Source of the DNA: Rikenellaceae bacterium
GTDB taxonomy: Bacteria; Bacteroidota; Bacteroidia; Bacteroidales; Rikenellaceae
Reading direction: 5' to 3'
Assembly (NCBI GenBank): GCA_015059715.1
Contig: SUZV01000002.1
Location: 102,596 to 166,595 of the forward strand
Length of the DNA stretch: 64,000 nt
Shown: positions 1 through 7,167 of the stretch, piece after piece
How the letters are laid out: the number at the start of each line of letters is the position of its first letter
Numbering within the stretch: position 1 is the stretch's first letter
Made by a program: the position numbers and the translations under genes
The notes under the pieces: model-generated
Database searches by the model: none
Told to the model about the DNA's origin: nothing
The model's input: the letters and a program-made list of their open reading frames with translations, nothing else

Positions 1-1
1 C

Positions 2-751
2 CTCGATAATGCTCCATTCCGTACCGATGATGGCAAGCTACTCTTCCGCCCAGCAGGTCACGGTGCGCTTATTACTAACCTTGATAAGCTTGAGGCTGAT
101 ATAATCTTCGTAAAGAATATCGACAACGTGACGACCGACGAGCGTAAGCCAGATACTGTAACCTTTAAGAAGGTGCTTGCTGGAGAGCTTCTACGCCTGC
201 AGGAGCGCGCCTTCGAACTCCTCAGAGCCTTCGAGCGTGGCGAGGAGTGTACGGCCGAAGCAAAGAGGTTCCTTTGCGAAGAGCTATGCTGCAAGCTGCC
301 AGATGATGCTTCGCGAGAGCTTGTTATCGAGAGCTTGGACCGCCCTATCCGCGTCTGTGGTATGGTTAAGAATGAGGGCGAGCCTGGTGGTGGACCATTC
401 TGGGTGCGCGATGATAAGCAGCGTGAGCAGTTGCAGATTGCCGAGTCGAGCCAGATAGCTAAGGAGGATATGCACCTTATGAAGGAGGCTACGCACTTTA
501 ACCCTGTAGACCTCGTTTGTGGCGTTATGCGCTATGATGGCACAAAGTATGACCTTACGAAGTATACCGACCCCAAGACGGGCTTTATATCGCAAAAGTC
601 GGCTGGCGGTCGCGACCTACGTGCTCAGGAGCTTCCAGGCCTGTGGAATGGAGCTATGGCCAACTGGAATACACTCTTTGTCGAGGTACCTATCTCGACA
701 TTCTCGCCCGTTAAGGTTGTTCAGGACCTTCTCCGTCCCGAGCACCAGTAG
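2..751 (+). CDS. DUF4301 family protein, 3' part only
   Basis: The reading frame is open from the first bases of the window, so only the C-terminal ~249 residues are present and the start lies upstream. The first visible residues include a G-H-G-A-L-I motif (residues ~19-24) followed by a conserved N-L-D-K-L-E-A-D-I-I-F stretch, which I recognise as the DUF4301 signature of Bacteroidota proteins of about 500 residues. The biochemical role of the family is unknown. The C-terminus ends in a normal way after a P-I-S-T-F-S-P motif. Codon use resembles the housekeeping genes of the window. The frame continues upstream of the first internal ATG at 128, so that ATG is not the start. A strong hairpin follows the stop. 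Confidence 0.8.
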   Translation, partial: LDNAPFRTDDGKLLFRPAGHGALITNLDKLEADIIFVKNIDNVTTDERKPDTVTFKKVLAGELLRLQERAFELLRAFERGEECTAEAKRFLCEELCCKLPDDASRELVIESLDRPIRVCGMVKNEGEPGGGPFWVRDDKQREQLQIAESSQIAKEDMHLMKEATHFNPVDLVCGVMRYDGTKYDLTKYTDPKTGFISQKSAGGRDLRAQELPGLWNGAMANWNTLFVEVPISTFSPVKVVQDLLRPEHQ

Positions 752-772
752 TGTGGCAAAGAGCCATTGCGA

Positions 773-819
773 AATAGTTATGGCTGGCAAGAGTTATCTC
801 TCTTGCGGCCATAGCTATT
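773..819 (+). terminator. Hairpin terminator after DUF4301 gene
   Basis: A near-perfect inverted repeat: AATAGTTATGGCTGGCAAGAG pairs with the segment at 800-819 (CTCTTGCGGCCATAGCTATT) around a 6-nt loop at 794-799. It begins about 20 bp after the stop codon. The T-rich tail is weak (TATTATTG). Confidence 0.6.
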
Positions 820-971
820 ATTGTCGCCTATTCGATATATCAATTTTTAGGTGGTTATAAGGCGTTAATTATGTTTTAATAAGGTGGGTTTTAGGCTATA
901 CCTAACCTGAAGAGTTACATAATTTAATTAATTATATAATACTTGTGGTCAAAGTGTTAACAAACAGTGTT

Positions 972-2534
972 ATGATAGATTTTGAAATTACACAGGATAA
1001 AGCGTTTTTGGAGCATTTCTGGGACTCCAGAGAGATATACAAGCTATCTAAGCAGATGGTAGAGAAATTACGAAACAGCGTAGACCCTTATGGAAAATAT
1101 GGCTACGGCCAGTGGCTATATCGTGTTCGTCCCGATGGCGACAACTCTGTTAAGGAGGCGCAAAAGTGCTTCGAATATGCCGATAAAAATGGCGTTGCCG
1201 ATGCAAAACAGATGCTCTCCTATATGCTGTATTATGGCGATTACTTTAATGAGTCTAAGGGTGGTATCTGGGAGAAGAATAATGCGCTTGCGCTTGTCTA
1301 TAATGCTCAGGCCCAGGAGGCCGATAGCGAATTGGCAAGGTTGCGTCAGAATTTCGACCTCTTCTACGGCAATATTATTCCAGCAAATAGGGCACAGGCT
1401 ATAAAGGATGCTGAAAAGAGGGCTAACGATCCAACAGCTTCGATACTTTGGACCGAGCAGCTGGGATGGTTCTACGAGGATGAGAATCGTACCGAGGAGG
1501 CCATTAAGTTGTACGAAAAGTGTATTGAGAAGGGTTTGTACTATCCGATATTATTCCTTGCTATGATCTATTATCAGCGAGGAAATATTGCTTACTATGA
1601 CTCACTCATGGAGGAGGGTATAGAGAAGGGTGTTCCTGGGTGTATGGCTTGGGGATTCGAGAACGAAAATGTTTGGGATGAGCTCAGCGAGGAGCAGCAG
1701 AACGAGATTCACCAAAGGTTGGCGACAAACCTCTATAAGGGTGTCGAGTTGGGAAATAGTATATGTGCCTATACTCTTGCTTCATTCAAGATGAATGGCA
1801 GTATGGGCTTTGAGCAAGATATGGAGGAGGCTCTTCGGATAGCGTACAAGGGTGTAGAGTATCATATGGCGGAATGTTGCGAGCTAATCACAGATATGAT
1901 GATATCGGACGGCATTGAGGATGAGCTTCCAGCAGAGAAGATACTCTCGGACGAGGAGTATAGTATGATGGTGTTGAAGTCAGCACGTTACGGTAATATA
2001 GATAGAATAGATGACATCGTGTTCCACTCAGGTGAGTTTATAGAGATGGGATATGGCGATGAGGTTAAATTCTGGTCACATAAGCTCAAAGAGATACAAC
2101 CTACGATGACGATGCCTGCCCCAGAGCCTAAGACACCAATAGAGCCGTCGGTGTTGGTTATCTACCCTAACGGTGTTGCTAAGGTTGTTGCTGCCGATGT
2201 ATATCCTATGTCATTTAGCGAGATGGGTGCATTAATAAATGCCAAGGGTGTCGATGCAGTACACTTCTCGGAGCCTTTGACGACTATTACAAAGAGCTGT
2301 AAACTGAGTAAGAATGTGACGATGTATATCGATAAGGAGGCTGTAATTAGGGGCCTTGATGACAACGCTGTTGGAACTATTCTCTATGGTCGTGGTTATG
2401 AAATACTTGGTCCTATCATCATTGCGATGGAGGATAATAGATACGATGTCTACTCTTTTGATACAGAGGAGGATATTAACAATGTTTATGATGCAATCCA
2501 GGAGCTTACTAACAACCTTCTGCGTAAAATATAA
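972..2534 (+). CDS. Sel1/TPR-like repeat protein
   Basis: Cytoplasmic-looking protein of ~520 residues with no signal peptide. It shows helical repeats of the Sel1/TPR kind: segments such as A-Q-K-C-F-E-Y-A-D-K-N-G-V-A-D-A, a middle repeat with E-E-A-I-K-L-Y-E-K-C-I-E-K-G and a later A-L-R-I-A-Y-K-G-V-E-Y-H. The last ~130 residues are not repeat-like and have no family I recognise. Such repeats usually act as protein-binding scaffolds; the partner is unknown. A GTG at 945 is in frame and would add nine residues; I prefer the ATG at 972 because ATG is the usual start here. The gene is more AT-rich than the housekeeping genes. It is followed after 15 bp by the first copy of the 107-bp repeat, exactly as the LRR lipoprotein gene is followed by the second copy. 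Confidence 0.65.
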   Translation: MIDFEITQDKAFLEHFWDSREIYKLSKQMVEKLRNSVDPYGKYGYGQWLYRVRPDGDNSVKEAQKCFEYADKNGVADAKQMLSYMLYYGDYFNESKGGIWEKNNALALVYNAQAQEADSELARLRQNFDLFYGNIIPANRAQAIKDAEKRANDPTASILWTEQLGWFYEDENRTEEAIKLYEKCIEKGLYYPILFLAMIYYQRGNIAYYDSLMEEGIEKGVPGCMAWGFENENVWDELSEEQQNEIHQRLATNLYKGVELGNSICAYTLASFKMNGSMGFEQDMEEALRIAYKGVEYHMAECCELITDMMISDGIEDELPAEKILSDEEYSMMVLKSARYGNIDRIDDIVFHSGEFIEMGYGDEVKFWSHKLKEIQPTMTMPAPEPKTPIEPSVLVIYPNGVAKVVAADVYPMSFSEMGALINAKGVDAVHFSEPLTTITKSCKLSKNVTMYIDKEAVIRGLDDNAVGTILYGRGYEILGPIIIAMEDNRYDVYSFDTEEDINNVYDAIQELTNNLLRKI

Positions 2535-2549
2535 AATTTTTATATTCAA

Positions 2550-2656
2550 ATTTATAGGGTGATAGTTACCCTTTCTAACAAAGAGCCTGTCTAACAATGC
2601 AAAAAGTTAGGCAGGCTCTTTATTTGTGGAGGATATGAGATTCGCACCCGCGTGCG
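2550..2656. repeat. 107-bp direct repeat, copy 1 (two hairpins + tRNA-Ala 3' end)
   Basis: This segment recurs at 6729-6835 with only two adjacent mismatches (AT versus GG). It contains a small hairpin, AGGGT(2556-2560)/ACCCT(2568-2572), then a 16-bp inverted repeat with one mismatch, AAAGAGCCTGTCTAAC (2580-2595) / 2606-2621, which can work as a terminator from both sides. Next comes TGTGGAGGATATGAGATTCG (2625-2644), identical to the 3' end of tRNA-Ala (6960-6979, antisense on this strand). The copy begins 15 bp after the stop of the Sel1-like gene. Confidence 0.92.
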
Positions 2657-2773
2657 GCTGCTCCAACCCTTTTTCACTTATATTGAATTCTTTTTTTTAC
2701 AAATATAGGCCTCTAAACATAGCAATAATAAAAAAATGTTCCCCCTACTTATACAACTAAGCGAAAAGTTTAC

Positions 2774-2781
2774 TACATTTG
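2774..2781 (+). promoter_or_regulatory. Candidate -7 promoter element for the leader/42-aa ORF/LRR operon
   Basis: TACATTTG fits the Bacteroidota -7 consensus TAnnTTTG. No clear TTG -33 element lies 19-20 bp upstream, so strength is uncertain. It precedes the structured leader at 2824-3011. Confidence 0.45.
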
Positions 2782-2823
2782 TAATGACATATTTAATTAC
2801 GCGGAAAGTGTAAGTTTATTCTC

Positions 2824-2952
2824 GTAGAGAAATCTGGTAAATTTCAATGCGAAGAGGATAGGCGGACATCTTCTTGCGTCATACCTATATATCGGGTATG
2901 GCGTGGGGCTGTTGCTTATTTGATTCGCAAGGCTTTACCAGAGCCTCTCTAC
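2824..2952 (+). ncRNA. Structured RNA leader of unknown family
   Basis: The segment is closed by a long interrupted stem: GTAGAGA (2824-2830) pairs with TCTCTAC (2946-2952), and after a small internal loop TCTGGTAAA (2833-2841) pairs with TTTACCAGA (2934-2942). Inside are TGCGAA (2848-2853) with TTCGCA (2924-2929), and a hairpin GCGTCATACC (2876-2885) with GGTATGGCGT (2895-2904) that uses two G-U pairs. A competing pair GAAGA (2851-2855)/TCTTC (2869-2873) could give an alternative fold. A further stem CAGTACC (2965-2971)/GGTACTG (3005-3011) lies just before the small ORF at 3034. No ORF explains the sequence. It may be a cis-regulatory leader, a small RNA, or (less likely, as the arms are imperfect) an invertible DNA switch. 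I cannot match it to a named RNA family. Confidence 0.5.
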
Positions 2953-3033
2953 AAAAATAAGTTTCAGTACCACGCTTTCTTTTGCTTACAAATCATCACT
3001 ATTGGGTACTGGTAGTAAATAAAATAGTTACTT

Positions 3034-3162
3034 ATGGTGAAAAATCCTAATCAAATTTATGTCGCTCCTGACATCGAACAACTTGTTGTCGATATCGAAC
3101 AGGGTTTCCAACTATCTAATATGGAGTCAATAGGAGAGGAGAAACCAGAACAAGATTGGTAA
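3034..3162 (+). CDS. 42-residue peptide ORF upstream of LRR lipoprotein
   Basis: A short ORF starting at ATG 3034 and ending at TAA 3160-3162, 18 bp before the lipoprotein start. The peptide begins M-V-K-N-P-N-Q-I-Y-V-A-P-D-I and ends E-E-K-P-E-Q-D-W; it is acidic and has no signal peptide or membrane segment. Short peptides of the pattern Y-x-x-P-x-(I/V)-E-x-(L/I)-x-(V/I)-x-x-x-Q-G-F are, to my knowledge, common just upstream of fimbrillin-like or LRR surface protein genes in Bacteroidales, but their role is not established. It may be a translated peptide with its own job, or a leader that couples translation to the next gene. Position between a structured leader and the lipoprotein suggests one transcript. 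Confidence 0.55.
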   Translation: MVKNPNQIYVAPDIEQLVVDIEQGFQLSNMESIGEEKPEQDW

Positions 3163-3180
3163 ACTAAACAAAATAATAGT

Positions 3181-6100
3181 ATGAAAAGATTATTTACACT
3201 GCTGGCAGTTTTATCTATATTTCTTGTAGGTTGTACAAAAAATTTTATAGAGCAAGAGAATTCTATTAGGCCTACAAATGAGCATCTGCCCGACCTTGTA
3301 GCAGCTTTTGCTGATGTCGCAACTCGTACCTATGTAGAGAATGACAAATATCTCCGTTGGCATGAGGATGATCGCTTGACAGCCTTCTATGGCAATACTC
3401 TTAATCGCCAATATAAGTTCAATGGAAATACGGGCGACAATAGCGGAACATTCTCACTTGTACCCAGTGGTGAACTTGGTACAGGTAATTCGTTTGATTG
3501 TATCTATGCACTCTATCCATATAACAAGGATGCAATGATTTCAGACGAGGGTATTATCTCACTCACTCTGCCAGCAGTACAATTGTATGCTGAAAACTCT
3601 TTTGGCAAGGGTGCAAATAGTATGGTTGCCGTAACCGAGAGTGCGGAGGATACATTCCTTTCGTTTAAGAACGCTTGCGGTTATCTCAAGTTAAAACTAT
3701 ATAGTACTAAAGGTGCAAAGATTAAGAGTATTACGCTTGAGGGTAACAATGGAGAGAAGATTGCAGGTGCTGCAACAGCAACTATCGAGTTTGGCGAGGC
3801 TCCAGTGTTGAATATGTCAGATGATGCAACGACTTCGATTGTTCTTGATTGTGGTGATGGTGTTAATCTTGGTACTAACGATGAAACAGCAACTACATTT
3901 TGGATTGCATTGCCAGAGACAACATTTAGTAAGGGTATCACAGTGCTTGTTACTGATACGGATGGCACTGTATATGGCGTAAGCACAGATAAGAGTGTCG
4001 TGGTAGAGCGAAATGTAATTCAACCAATGGCGGCTATTGAGATTACACTACCTCAAGGCGAAGTTTCGGCATCAATACCGAATAATGAAATTTGGTACAC
4101 AACTACCAATGCCAAAGTGGTCATGCCAAACGCAATAGATATATTTGGCGCAAAATTCTTGAGTAACTCATATATAACAACTATTGTTCGTAACCAGGAT
4201 GGAACAGCTAAGGGTATTATTCGTTTTGACAGTGATATCACTAAGATTGGAGCAAATGCATTTAGCGATTGTCAGACACTTTTTACCGTTACTCTACCAG
4301 CAAGCATTGTAGAGATTGAGGACAATGCATTCAAAGGTTGTAGCGCACTTGTAGCTTTAAAGTGTAATTCGCAGACACCTCCCACTCTTGGCGATAATGC
4401 TTTTGAGCAGTGTAGTAAGGACTTTAGCATTTATGTGTCAGAGCAAGCGACAGAGGATTATCAAAACTCATGGAAAGGCTACTCATCTATAATCAATAGT
4501 GGCGAAATAGAAGATACGGAAGTGGAGTGGACGACCCCTGATGACCCAACAGTCATCTACTATAAGACAGATGATGGGTATGCTCTTGACCCATACACTG
4601 CCGAGGGATATGGCGCAAACTTGGTGTCGAACGAATATAATGCCGCTACGGGAGAGGGTGTTTTACGCTTTGATGGCAATGTGACAGCCTTGCCTGAAAA
4701 TGCTTTTGCTGCTTGTGTGAACCTTACTCATATGCGTGTACCAACAGCGGTACTAACAATTGGCACCAAAGCTTTCTATGGTTGTACCTATATGAAGGAG
4801 TTGACAATTCCAAGTTCGGTTACAAAAGTGGGAGAAAATGCTTTTGATAACTGTACTGGTAAACTTACAATACATTGTAATGTTTTTGCAGGGATGTTTA
4901 GATACTCAAAATTTACAGAACTTGTTGTAGAGGAGGGTGCTACTAGTGTTGAAAGGTTAGCATTCGCATATAATACTTCGCTAAGGAAAGTAAAGATAGG
5001 TAAGGGCGTGATTACCATTGGCAGTGAAGCTTTTCGTGAATGCTCTGCCCTATCAGATGTGGAGATAGGACCATGGGTTAAAGAGATACAAGGTTTAGCA
5101 TTTTATAACTGCACATCTCTTAGGGCTATAACTATTCCAGGAAGTGTTGTCGCGGTGAGAAATAGTGCATTCGGCAGGTGTGATGGTCTTGAAAGGGTGG
5201 ACATTCAAGATTTAAACCCTTGGTGGAATATTAAGTTTGACAATGCTGAGGCAAACCCTCTATATTGTGGTCATAATCTATATTTAAACGAAAAGCTGGT
5301 GACCGAAGTCACAATTCCTGCAAATAATACTACTGTGCCTGCATATATTTTGGCAGGTGCAAGTTGTATCGAAAAAATTACTGTAATGGATGGAGTTACT
5401 TCGTTTGGAAATGAAGCATTTTATAAATGTTCTGGGCTGAAGGAGATTATTCTTCCAAACAGTGTTACTTCGTTATATGAATACTTGTTCGCTGAAACTG
5501 GTATAGAATCATTTAAGGTGCCAAATGGTGTAACCGTTTTACCACACTCTTTATTTAAACAATGTGAAAATCTAGTTTCTGTAGAAATACATGATAATAT
5601 AACAGAGATTGGTTCTGGTTGCTTTAGATCTTGCAGCTCGTTAAAGAGTATTGAGATTCCAAACAAAGTACTCAAAATCGATTCGTATACATTTAGTGGG
5701 TGTACAGCAATGGAGGAGGTGAAGATTGGTAGCAGAGTATCTGAGATCGGAGATTTTGCCTTTGAGAAGTGTTCTTCGTTGAAGAGTATAGTAATACCAA
5801 AAGGAGTTTCTAAAATCAATTGGTCAACATTTGAGGATTGTACTAATTTGGGTACTGTTTCATTATTGGGCAATATTACATCTATTGAACGAGAAGCATT
5901 TAAAGGTTGTACAAATTTGCAGAGTATAAATTTCCCAAGCACTCTTACCGCTATTCTTAATGAAGCATTCTATAACTGTGAATCTTTGGAGCAAGCGATA
6001 CTACCTCAGGGTTTAAAAACAATTGATAGCAATGTGTTTAAAAATTGTAAAAGCCTAAGGTATATTGAAATACCTGAGGGTATAACAAACATAAACTATT

Positions 6101-6720
6101 TGGAACAGTGTAGCAGTCTTGAATCGGTCAAACTGCCCAGTACCATCACGAAGCTTACTTCGAGTGCATTTTCAGGCTGTTCTTCGCTTAAGAGTATAGA
6201 TTTGTCTTACATAACAGCTGTAGAGTCTAGTGTATTCTATGGTTGTAGTAGTTTAGAGAGTGTGAAGATTCCCGAGGGTATCACTACGATTACCTATAGT
6301 ATGTTTTATAATTGTTCCTCTCTAAAGAGTGTAGAATTACCCCAAAGTATCAAGAAGTTTGATAAATATGCGTTTCAAGGATGTTCTGCTTTAGAGAGTA
6401 TAACATTCCCTGAGGGGGTTGAAGATATCGGGCAACAAGCTTTTTGCTATTGTTCCTCGCTAACAACTATAACTATTCCAACTTCTGTTACCTCAATAGG
6501 GGATTCTGCTTTCCTTTGCTGTCCTCTTACCTCGGTGTATTGTAAGAGAGTAACTCCCCCATCACTTCTCGGAAAGTGGGTGTTTATGCGAGATAAACAG
6601 GGCAGTACATACTACCCAATGAATGGAAAGATATATGTTCCAAGTGGCTCGGAGAATGCTTATAAGAATACAGCTAACTGGAGTGTATATAGCAATATTA
6701 TTACGGGGTACGACTTCTAA
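3181..6720 (+). CDS. BspA-like leucine-rich-repeat surface lipoprotein with fimbrillin-like N-terminus
   Basis: Protein of 1,179 residues. A lipoprotein signal peptide ends in a lipobox L-V-G-C with Cys18 as the acylated residue. Residues ~40-290 resemble the fimbrillin-like (Mfa-like) domain: R-W-H-E-D-D-R-L near 60 and F-N-G-N-T-G-D-N-S-G-T-F near 80. Then a module starting N-E-I-W-Y-T-T leads into LRR_5 repeats, and a second copy of that module (V-I-Y-Y-K-T-D-D-G near 458) leads into a long array of about two dozen ~23-residue repeats of the form A-F-x-x-C-x-S-L-x-x-(I/V)-x-I-P. A C-terminal cap with K-I-Y-V-P-S-G ends in Y-D-F. Such BspA-like proteins sit on the outer membrane and bind host or bacterial ligands; the ligand here is unknown. 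The gene is clearly more AT-rich than its neighbours to the right. It lies between the two 107-bp repeats. Confidence 0.88.
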   Translation: MKRLFTLLAVLSIFLVGCTKNFIEQENSIRPTNEHLPDLVAAFADVATRTYVENDKYLRWHEDDRLTAFYGNTLNRQYKFNGNTGDNSGTFSLVPSGELGTGNSFDCIYALYPYNKDAMISDEGIISLTLPAVQLYAENSFGKGANSMVAVTESAEDTFLSFKNACGYLKLKLYSTKGAKIKSITLEGNNGEKIAGAATATIEFGEAPVLNMSDDATTSIVLDCGDGVNLGTNDETATTFWIALPETTFSKGITVLVTDTDGTVYGVSTDKSVVVERNVIQPMAAIEITLPQGEVSASIPNNEIWYTTTNAKVVMPNAIDIFGAKFLSNSYITTIVRNQDGTAKGIIRFDSDITKIGANAFSDCQTLFTVTLPASIVEIEDNAFKGCSALVALKCNSQTPPTLGDNAFEQCSKDFSIYVSEQATEDYQNSWKGYSSIINSGEIEDTEVEWTTPDDPTVIYYKTDDGYALDPYTAEGYGANLVSNEYNAATGEGVLRFDGNVTALPENAFAACVNLTHMRVPTAVLTIGTKAFYGCTYMKELTIPSSVTKVGENAFDNCTGKLTIHCNVFAGMFRYSKFTELVVEEGATSVERLAFAYNTSLRKVKIGKGVITIGSEAFRECSALSDVEIGPWVKEIQGLAFYNCTSLRAITIPGSVVAVRNSAFGRCDGLERVDIQDLNPWWNIKFDNAEANPLYCGHNLYLNEKLVTEVTIPANNTTVPAYILAGASCIEKITVMDGVTSFGNEAFYKCSGLKEIILPNSVTSLYEYLFAETGIESFKVPNGVTVLPHSLFKQCENLVSVEIHDNITEIGSGCFRSCSSLKSIEIPNKVLKIDSYTFSGCTAMEEVKIGSRVSEIGDFAFEKCSSLKSIVIPKGVSKINWSTFEDCTNLGTVSLLGNITSIEREAFKGCTNLQSINFPSTLTAILNEAFYNCESLEQAILPQGLKTIDSNVFKNCKSLRYIEIPEGITNINYLEQCSSLESVKLPSTITKLTSSAFSGCSSLKSIDLSYITAVESSVFYGCSSLESVKIPEGITTITYSMFYNCSSLKSVELPQSIKKFDKYAFQGCSALESITFPEGVEDIGQQAFCYCSSLTTITIPTSVTSIGDSAFLCCPLTSVYCKRVTPPSLLGKWVFMRDKQGSTYYPMNGKIYVPSGSENAYKNTANWSVYSNIITGYDF

Positions 6721-6728
6721 AGAAAAAG

Positions 6729-6835
6729 ATTTATAGGGTGATAGTTACCCTTTCTAACAAAGAGCCTGTCTAACAATGCAAAAAGTTAGGCAGGCTCTTT
6801 GGTTGTGGAGGATATGAGATTCGCACCCGCGTGCG
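6729..6835. repeat. 107-bp direct repeat, copy 2
   Basis: Same element as 2550-2656, offset by exactly 4,179 bp, starting 8 bp after the LRR gene stop. The inverted repeat arms are at 6759-6774 and 6785-6800 and the tRNA-Ala-derived 20-mer at 6804-6823. The two copies are in the same orientation and enclose the leader, the 42-aa ORF and the LRR gene. Confidence 0.92.
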
Positions 6836-6897
6836 TTTACTCGCATACTTTTATATTTACAATCCTCCCACACCCTCCTTTGATAAGAAGGGCTCTC

Positions 6898-6912
6898 AGA
6901 GGTCGTGAGTTC
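6898..6912 (+). repeat. Inverted 15-bp tRNA-Ala fragment
   Basis: AGAGGTCGTGAGTTC here is the reverse complement of 6979-6993 inside tRNA-Ala (variable loop and T-arm). The following bases TTCACATCTCCACA resemble a decayed version of the tRNA-Ala 3' end, so this may be a remnant of an inverted tRNA copy. In a minus-strand read-through transcript it could pair with the T-arm of tRNA-Ala. Confidence 0.55.
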
Positions 6913-6929
6913 TTCACATCTCCACATAC

Positions 6930-6956
6930 AAAAAAAGACGACCCTATAGTCGTCTT
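6930..6956 (-). terminator. Intrinsic terminator of tRNA-Ala
   Basis: On the minus strand, AAGACGAC and GTCGTCTT form a perfect 8-bp stem with a 6-nt loop, followed by seven Ts. It starts 6 bp after the tRNA 3' end. Confidence 0.85.
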
Positions 6957-6961
6957 GTCTG

Positions 6962-7035
6962 TGGAGGATATGAGATTCGAACTCACGACCTCTTGCATGC
7001 CATGCAAGCGCTCTAACCAACTGAGCTAAACCCCC
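6962..7035 (-). tRNA. tRNA-Ala (anticodon GGC)
   Basis: The minus strand folds into a complete cloverleaf of 74 nt. The anticodon arm is CTTGC-ATGGCAT-GCAAG with anticodon GGC; the acceptor carries the G3-U70 wobble pair that identifies tRNA-Ala; the T-arm is GTGAG-TTCGAAT-CTCAT. CCA is not encoded. One acceptor pair (U6-U67) is mismatched. The last 20 nt plus flank occur again at 2625-2644 and 6804-6823. Confidence 0.95.
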
Positions 7036-7108
7036 ATTTGCGAGGCAAAGATACGACTAATTTTCTTAAGTGCAAATTTTATGCTCTATTTTTAACTCGT
7101 ATCCCATC

Positions 7109-7140
7109 AAAAAAAACTGCCCGAGTAGTAACCCGAGCAG
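7109..7140 (-). terminator. Intrinsic terminator of gpmI
   Basis: On the minus strand CTGCTCGGGT pairs with ACTCGGGCAG (two G-U pairs), followed by eight Ts, about 30 bp after the gpmI stop. Confidence 0.8.
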
Positions 7141-7167
7141 TAGATACCTATATATATTATAGGGCGA

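Noticed and set aside
2590..2612. Integron attC-like site: GTCTAAC ... GTTAGGC matches RYYYAAC ... GTTRRRY
   Set aside because: The whole unit is only 24 nt with no L boxes, the arms extend into a simple terminator stem, and there is no integron integrase in the window. Chance match is more likely; noted because the element follows two genes like a cassette end.
2824..2952. Invertible promoter flanked by inverted repeats
   Set aside because: The arms are interrupted by an unequal internal loop and additional nested pairs exist, which fits RNA folding better than recombinase recognition; no invertase nearby.
6754..7029. Short ORFs on both strands around tRNA-Ala
   Set aside because: They overlap the tRNA gene and the repeat and have no codon bias or homologue I recognise.
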